Under the pieces are notes generated by a model. That model was not told where the DNA came from, ran no database searches, and worked only from the letters and a program-made list of their open reading frames with translations. The translations under genes were made by a program, and so were the position numbers. A stretch of 64,000 bases of DNA from Rugamonas fusca (GTDB lineage Bacteria > Pseudomonadota > Gammaproteobacteria > Burkholderiales > Burkholderiaceae_D): positions 154,750-218,749 of the forward strand of contig NZ_JACEZS010000009.1 in assembly GCF_014042365.1 (NCBI RefSeq), read 5' to 3'. Position 1 is the stretch's first letter; the number at the start of each line of letters is the position of its first letter. Below, one piece after another: positions 60,261 through 64,000 of this stretch.

Positions 60261-60889
60261 TATTTCTCGCGCGGCTCCTGGCGGCGTTCGGACAGCACGA
60301 TGGGCGCCGCCTTTTCCGGGTACAGGCCCAGATGGCCTTCGTAGCCGGCGCGGATGGCGGCCATGTCGGTGGCCTCGTCGCCGGTCAGGTGCACATGGTC
60401 CACCAGGCCCAGCGTCTTGTTCGGGTAATCGATGTAGACCAGGGCCAGCGGCACCTTGGCCTCCAGCGCCAGGTGATAAAAGCCGCTTTTCCAGTTGGGA
60501 CGGTAGCTGCGCGTCGCTTCCGGCGTAATGCCCACCCAGTACCAGTCGGTCGCGTGCATGCGCGCCGCCTGCGATTTGATGGTGCCGCTGGGCGTGCCCC
60601 GTTCCACCGGCTCGCCGCCCAGCCAGCGGAACCATTTGCCCAGCGGCGACTTGAACAGCGTATCCTTGGCCAGCCAGCGGAACGGCAGGTCGAGCGCCCA
60701 CTTGCCCAGCAGGCCGATCGGGAAATCCCAGTTCGATGTGTGGGGATAGATCACGGCGATGCCGCGTGGCCCCGGCAGTGGCCGGTATAACATGCGCCAG
60801 CCAAACAGGCCCAGCAGGCGCAGCGACGTACGCTGGCGCCAGGTGGGCAGATCACTCGGCCGCAACAGATAGTCGGTCATGCTCATCAC
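60260..60889 (-). CDS. Lysophospholipid acyltransferase family protein
   Basis: 209 residues of the PlsC-like glycerolipid acyltransferase superfamily, membrane-associated by amphipathic helices and a hydrophobic N-terminal part (LLGLFGWRMLYRPLPG). Catalytic HxxxxD is seen in IYPHTSNWDFPIG, and a later substrate motif (GGEPVERG) is present. It probably transfers an acyl chain to a lysophospholipid or a related lipid. ATG 60889 (MMSMTDYL) is used; ATG 60880 is an alternative. It is monocistronic. Confidence 0.85.
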   Translation of the reverse strand: MMSMTDYLLRPSDLPTWRQRTSLRLLGLFGWRMLYRPLPGPRGIAVIYPHTSNWDFPIGLLGKWALDLPFRWLAKDTLFKSPLGKWFRWLGGEPVERGTPSGTIKSQAARMHATDWYWVGITPEATRSYRPNWKSGFYHLALEAKVPLALVYIDYPNKTLGLVDHVHLTGDEATDMAAIRAGYEGHLGLYPEKAAPIVLSERRQEPREK

Positions 60890-61112
60890 CCCGTCGTTCT
60901 TATAATTTGTTTTATTTTCACTATTGACAGGCTGGCATATCGCTAGTCAAAAAATCCGCCCGCATTCTATCCGGGCGCGGCCGGGGCGGCAAGCTGTTCG
61001 ACGCTCGTGAGCCGTCGAGCCCGGCTTATCAAGGGAACAATAGGACGCCTTCCCGGTCAAAACAAGTTACGCCGGGCGATCCGTGCGGCGCGAGCTCCTG
61101 AACGGGTGGCAC

Positions 61113-62501
61113 ATGAATACGATTCCCATCTTATGCCTGGCCATCGGCGACCGGGGCCAGCTGGACGCGGCGGCGGACGCGTTGTCCGGCTGGACACTGT
61201 GTCCCGTGGCCGGGTTGAGTGAAGCGCGCCGCGCCTTGCGCCTGCGCCCCGCCGCGGTCGGATTGCTGCTGTTCGATGATGCACCCGGCGGCGAGGACGC
61301 GCTAGACGCCTTCCTGCGCGAGCATTGGTATATGGTGTGGGTCGCCGTGTTCCATCCGCCGGCGCTGCGTGTGCCCGTGTGGCGGCGGCTGGTGCAGGAA
61401 CATTGTTGGGACTTCCACACCTGGCCGCTGGACCCGGTGCGGCTGTGCCACACACTTGGCCATGCCCAGGGCATGGCCGCCTTGCGCGGCGGGCCGCCCG
61501 GCGGCGACGGGGCGGGTGCGCCGGGTTCGCCTGAGCACGCCGCCGGGACCCGCTGCGCGCCGGAGGGGACGCTGACGGGCCACAGTGCCGCCATCGTCCG
61601 CTTGCGTAGCCAGATCGGCAAGGTGGCGGGCGCCAGCGCGCCCGTGCTCATCTGGGGCGAAAGCGGCAGCGGCAAGGAGCTGGTGGCCAAGGCCGTGCAT
61701 TTGTGCTCGGCGCGTGCGGCCGGACCGTTCGTGCCCGTCAATTGCGGTGCCATGCCGGCCAGCCTGATCCAGTCGGAACTGTTCGGTTATGAGCGGGGGG
61801 CGTTTACCGGCGCGGCGCGCGACAAGCGGGGGCTGATCGAGTCGGCCGAGGGCGGTTCCCTGTTTCTCGACGAAATAGGGGACTTGCCGATGGAACTGCA
61901 GGCCAACCTGTTGCGCTTTCTCCAGGAAGGCACGATCTGCCGCGTGGGCGCCACCCGCAGCGTGGCGGTCAATGCGCGCGTGATCGCCGCCTCGCACGTA
62001 CAGTTGCAGCAGGCCGTGCAGCGGGGCGCCTTCCGCGAGGACTTGTATTACCGCCTCAATGTGCTGGCGCTGGACGTGCCGCCGCTGCGCGAACGGCGCG
62101 ACGACGTGGCGGCGCTGGCCGAGCACTTCTTCCAGCTGTATGCGGCCGAGCGCGCGCCGCGCTTGCGCGGTTTCAGCGCGCGGGCCATGCACTTGCTGCG
62201 CGAGCATGACTGGCCCGGCAATGTGCGCGAGCTGATCAACCGGGTCCGGCGCGCCATGGTGATGGCGGAGGGACGGCTCATTTCCGGCCCCGACCTGGGG
62301 CTGGCCGACGCTGCTGCGCCACCGGATGGCGCGCCGCTGGGCGATGCGCGCAGCCGTGCCGAGCGCGATGCCATCGACGCCACGCTGTCGCGCTCAGGAT
62401 GCAACATGACCGTCGCCGCGCGCGAGCTGGGCGTGTCGCGCATGACCCTGTACCGGCTGCTGGCCAAGCATGGCATGACGCCGCCGTCACGGGCCAGCTA
62501 A
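61113..62501 (+). CDS. Sigma-54-dependent transcriptional activator (VpsR-like)
   Basis: 462 residues from ATG 61113 (MNTIPILCLAIGDRGQL); an upstream in-frame start is less likely. The N-terminal ~130 residues are a receiver-like domain (LLLFDDAPGGED) of the VpsR type. The AAA+ domain (about 165-400) has Walker A GESGSGKE, the sigma-54 contact loop ERGAFTGAARD, and Walker B GGSLFLDEIGDLP. A Fis-type HTH is at the end (NMTVAARELGVSRMTLYRLL). VpsR relatives regulate biofilm matrix genes, often with c-di-GMP. It probably activates the sigma-54 promoter at 62739 just downstream. Confidence 0.92.
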   Translation: MNTIPILCLAIGDRGQLDAAADALSGWTLCPVAGLSEARRALRLRPAAVGLLLFDDAPGGEDALDAFLREHWYMVWVAVFHPPALRVPVWRRLVQEHCWDFHTWPLDPVRLCHTLGHAQGMAALRGGPPGGDGAGAPGSPEHAAGTRCAPEGTLTGHSAAIVRLRSQIGKVAGASAPVLIWGESGSGKELVAKAVHLCSARAAGPFVPVNCGAMPASLIQSELFGYERGAFTGAARDKRGLIESAEGGSLFLDEIGDLPMELQANLLRFLQEGTICRVGATRSVAVNARVIAASHVQLQQAVQRGAFREDLYYRLNVLALDVPPLRERRDDVAALAEHFFQLYAAERAPRLRGFSARAMHLLREHDWPGNVRELINRVRRAMVMAEGRLISGPDLGLADAAAPPDGAPLGDARSRAERDAIDATLSRSGCNMTVAARELGVSRMTLYRLLAKHGMTPPSRAS

Positions 62502-62825
62502 CCGTAGCGTTGTCACGGGCGTGTGACGACTTGGGACCAGGCATTTTTCAGCCGCGTGGCCCCTGCTGGGTTGGCACGCTCGCCTGCTTCCCGCCGCGCA
62601 GGGCTGCCGAGACCGCTGGCGGCCGTCACAAGGTTGAGACAAAGCCGATGCGGGCGCCGCGCGCGGCGGCTGTTTGCAGACCCAATCCCACACGCCTTTT
62701 CCTTGTATTTCAATGGCTTGGCGCGGCGACGCAGCCAGTGGCATCAACCTTGCGATGACAGCCTGGCCGGCACATGCATCCGGCCAGCAATTTACCGATC
62801 AACCCTTGGAAGCCAGGAAACCGCC
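62502..62825 (+). other. 324-bp intergenic region with sigma-54 promoter and possible enhancer
   Basis: Holds the promoter at 62739-62753. GTCAC (62512-62516) and GTGAC (62523-62527) form an inverted repeat that could be an activator site about 220 bp upstream, or the terminator hairpin of the preceding gene. A further GTCAC half-site lies near 62625. No ORF of its own. Confidence 0.55.
62739..62753 (+). promoter_or_regulatory. Sigma-54 promoter of the Gly-rich protein gene
   Basis: TGGCATC-AACC-TTGC fits the -24/-12 consensus TGGCACG-N4-TTGC with correct 10-bp spacing and both invariant doublets (GG, GC). Predicted start near 62765, about 60 bases before the ATG at 62826. The upstream neighbour encodes a sigma-54 activator. 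Confidence 0.82.
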
Positions 62826-64000
62826 ATGAAAAGAACTCTGATCAGTACGGCCATCGCGCTCGCGTTCAGCGTCAGCGCGTATGCCCAGACGACGCCCACC
62901 GTTTCGACCGCACAATCGGGCGCAGGTGCGATCGCCAACGATAACGCCAGCGCCTCGCAGGACAGCAGCAGCAACCGCAACAATGACAGCAGCAACAAGA
63001 ACAATAACAACAACAGTTCCGGCGGTGCGGCCGCCAGTGCCGTTGGCGCCGTATCGGCCAACAACGGGGCGACCGCCAGCTCCGCGTTCAGCAATTCGTT
63101 CAACAATTCCAACGCCACGGCCACCAGCAACCTGAACGGCTCGGTCAGCAATAATTCCGTCCAGAACATCGGCAACACGGCCAGCAACGCCGGCAACAGC
63201 ACTGGCGGCGGCGCCGCCGGCGGCACGGGCGGCGCGGGCACGGGCGGCATGGTCACCGCCACCGGCGGCGCAGGTGGTGGTGCCGGCGGCGGCAATGGCG
63301 CGGCCGGCGGCATCGGCGGCACGGCCACCAACGGCAGCGCCACCAATGGCGATGCGTATGGCGGCGGCGCCAGCGGCGGCGCGGGCGGCGCGGGCGGCGC
63401 GGCCGCCAATGCCACCAGCGGGGCCGGTGGCGCGGGTGCGGCTGGTGGCGCGGGCGGGGCGGGCGGCAATGCCGGCAACGCCGGCGGCGGCGCTGGCGGC
63501 ATGGGTGGCGCGAGCGGCATGGCCATGGGTGGCGCCGGTGGCAACGCCGGCGGTTCCACCGGCGGCGCCGGCGGCAATACCGGCATGGCCACGGGCGCCA
63601 GTGGCGGCATGGGGGGCAGCACGGGCAATGCCGGCGGTGGTAGCGGTGGCGCTGGCGGCGCCGGTGGCCTGGGTGGTGCGGGTGCGGCTGGCGGCGGTGC
63701 CGGCGGCGCCACGTCCACTGCGAGCAACATGCCGGGCGCCGGCGCTGCCAGCTCCGGTGGCGCGGGCGCGACCAACAATCACGGCACCTCGGGCGAGACG
63801 ACGCCTGGCACACCGCCCAGCCAGGCGGCCAGCGCCTCGACCGGCACCAGCACGGGCGGCGCGGCAACGTCCGGTGACAGCAACAGCACCGCTGGCGCCT
63901 CCAGCGGCGGCGCGGGCGGCGCGGGCGCGGCCGGGGGCGCCGGTGGCGCGGGCGCGACCGGCACGGCAGGCAGCAACACGGCCGGCGCCGGTGCGGCGGG
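62826..64000 (+). CDS. Secreted Gly/Ala/Asn-rich repetitive protein (partial, runs off right edge)
   Basis: At least 391 codons with no stop before the window end. ATG 62826 follows an AGGAAA site. A Sec signal peptide (MKRTLISTAIALAFSVSAYA) is cut before QTTP. Residues about 30-110 are Asn/Ser/Ala-rich (NNDSSNKNNNNNSSGG; NSFNNSNATATSN), then a long body of GGAGG, GGNAGN and GGMGGA-type units with no Cys and almost no charged residues. It looks like a silk-, elastin- or PGRS-like extracellular matrix or adhesin polypeptide. No known domain recognised. Driven by a sigma-54 promoter beside a VpsR-like activator, so a biofilm or surface role is plausible. Confidence 0.8.
   Translation, partial: MKRTLISTAIALAFSVSAYAQTTPTVSTAQSGAGAIANDNASASQDSSSNRNNDSSNKNNNNNSSGGAAASAVGAVSANNGATASSAFSNSFNNSNATATSNLNGSVSNNSVQNIGNTASNAGNSTGGGAAGGTGGAGTGGMVTATGGAGGGAGGGNGAAGGIGGTATNGSATNGDAYGGGASGGAGGAGGAAANATSGAGGAGAAGGAGGAGGNAGNAGGGAGGMGGASGMAMGGAGGNAGGSTGGAGGNTGMATGASGGMGGSTGNAGGGSGGAGGAGGLGGAGAAGGGAGGATSTASNMPGAGAASSGGAGATNNHGTSGETTPGTPPSQAASASTGTSTGGAATSGDSNSTAGASSGGAGGAGAAGGAGGAGATGTAGSNTAGAGAA

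Noticed and set aside
62572..62588. Possible second sigma-54 element (TTGGCACGCTCGCCTGC)
   Set aside because: The GG-to-GC spacing is one base too long (11 instead of 10 bp), which normally abolishes sigma-54 recognition; the element at 62739 is correct.
62792..63778. Proline-rich minus-strand frames opposite the Gly-rich gene
   Set aside because: GGC/GCC repeats read as Pro/Ala on the other strand; signal peptide, ribosome-binding site and sigma-54 promoter all belong to the plus strand.
62826..64000. CRISPR-like or tandem-repeat DNA in the GGC-rich region
   Set aside because: Repeats follow the codon phase of a continuous ORF with varied third positions; no constant spacers.

Overview
The window looks like chromosomal DNA from a GC-rich betaproteobacterium, most likely of the Oxalobacteraceae (Massilia/Duganella/Janthinobacterium type). 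Supporting signs are the high GC content throughout, the many GGDEF proteins with PAS-type sensors, a bo3-oxidase operon followed by SURF1 and a RegBA-type pair, the Anbu proteasome operon, and a LigD with phosphoesterase-ligase-polymerase order. This assignment is inferred from gene content and style; no rRNA or other marker gene is present. I found no tRNA, rRNA, CRISPR array, insertion sequence or prophage. Most of the window reads as ordinary chromosome with a strong regulatory load.

Layout. 1-1.8 kb: a truncated D-2-hydroxyacid dehydrogenase and its LysR regulator, with a palindrome before the regulator. 1.9-9.1 kb: an RND efflux operon headed by a tiny membrane ORF and an alpha/beta hydrolase whose nucleophile serine is replaced by glutamate; it ends at a strong bidirectional terminator. 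9.2-13.3 kb (minus strand): the four-gene Anbu operon (ATP-grasp, alpha-E, transglutaminase, Anbu). 13.5-17.6 kb: a small Ala/Lys-rich exported protein, then LigD and Ku arranged tail to tail (non-homologous end joining). 17.8-25.1 kb: a cyclic-di-GMP block with two diguanylate cyclases, a histidine kinase, and a receiver-PAS-GGDEF-EAL protein. 25.2-28.3 kb: a DUF885 protein and two small unknowns. 28.4-33.1 kb (minus strand): DUF2946, TonB-dependent receptor, Cys-containing BNR propeller and thioredoxin-like protein, which I read as a probable copper-handling locus.

33.3-45 kb: a PHB-depolymerase-like esterase, an unusual AT-richer repeat-bearing intergenic stretch, an L,D-transpeptidase, a cation-diffusion facilitator, an S10 carboxypeptidase, a membrane-anchored hydrolase, two more diguanylate cyclases (one with a PocR sensor) and an MFS transporter. 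45.1-51.8 kb: cyoABCD, SURF1 and a RegB/RegA-like redox pair, overlapping or nearly so, suggesting one transcript. 51.8-54.3 kb: a 25-bp inverted repeat running into the end of a MarR gene, then a chemoreceptor. 54.3-60.2 kb: a complete urease operon (ureD A B C E F G plus a HupE/UreJ nickel permease) behind a textbook sigma-54 -24/-12 element and an NtrC-like site. 60.3-64 kb: an acyltransferase, a sigma-54 activator resembling VpsR, and a secreted Gly/Ala/Asn-rich repetitive protein that starts behind a second near-perfect sigma-54 promoter and runs off the right edge.

The most interesting points are the sigma-54 activator plus promoter plus silk-like exported protein at the right end, the predicted copper-uptake locus at 28-33 kb, the catalytically altered hydrolase inside the RND operon, and the nitrogen-control architecture of the urease promoter.
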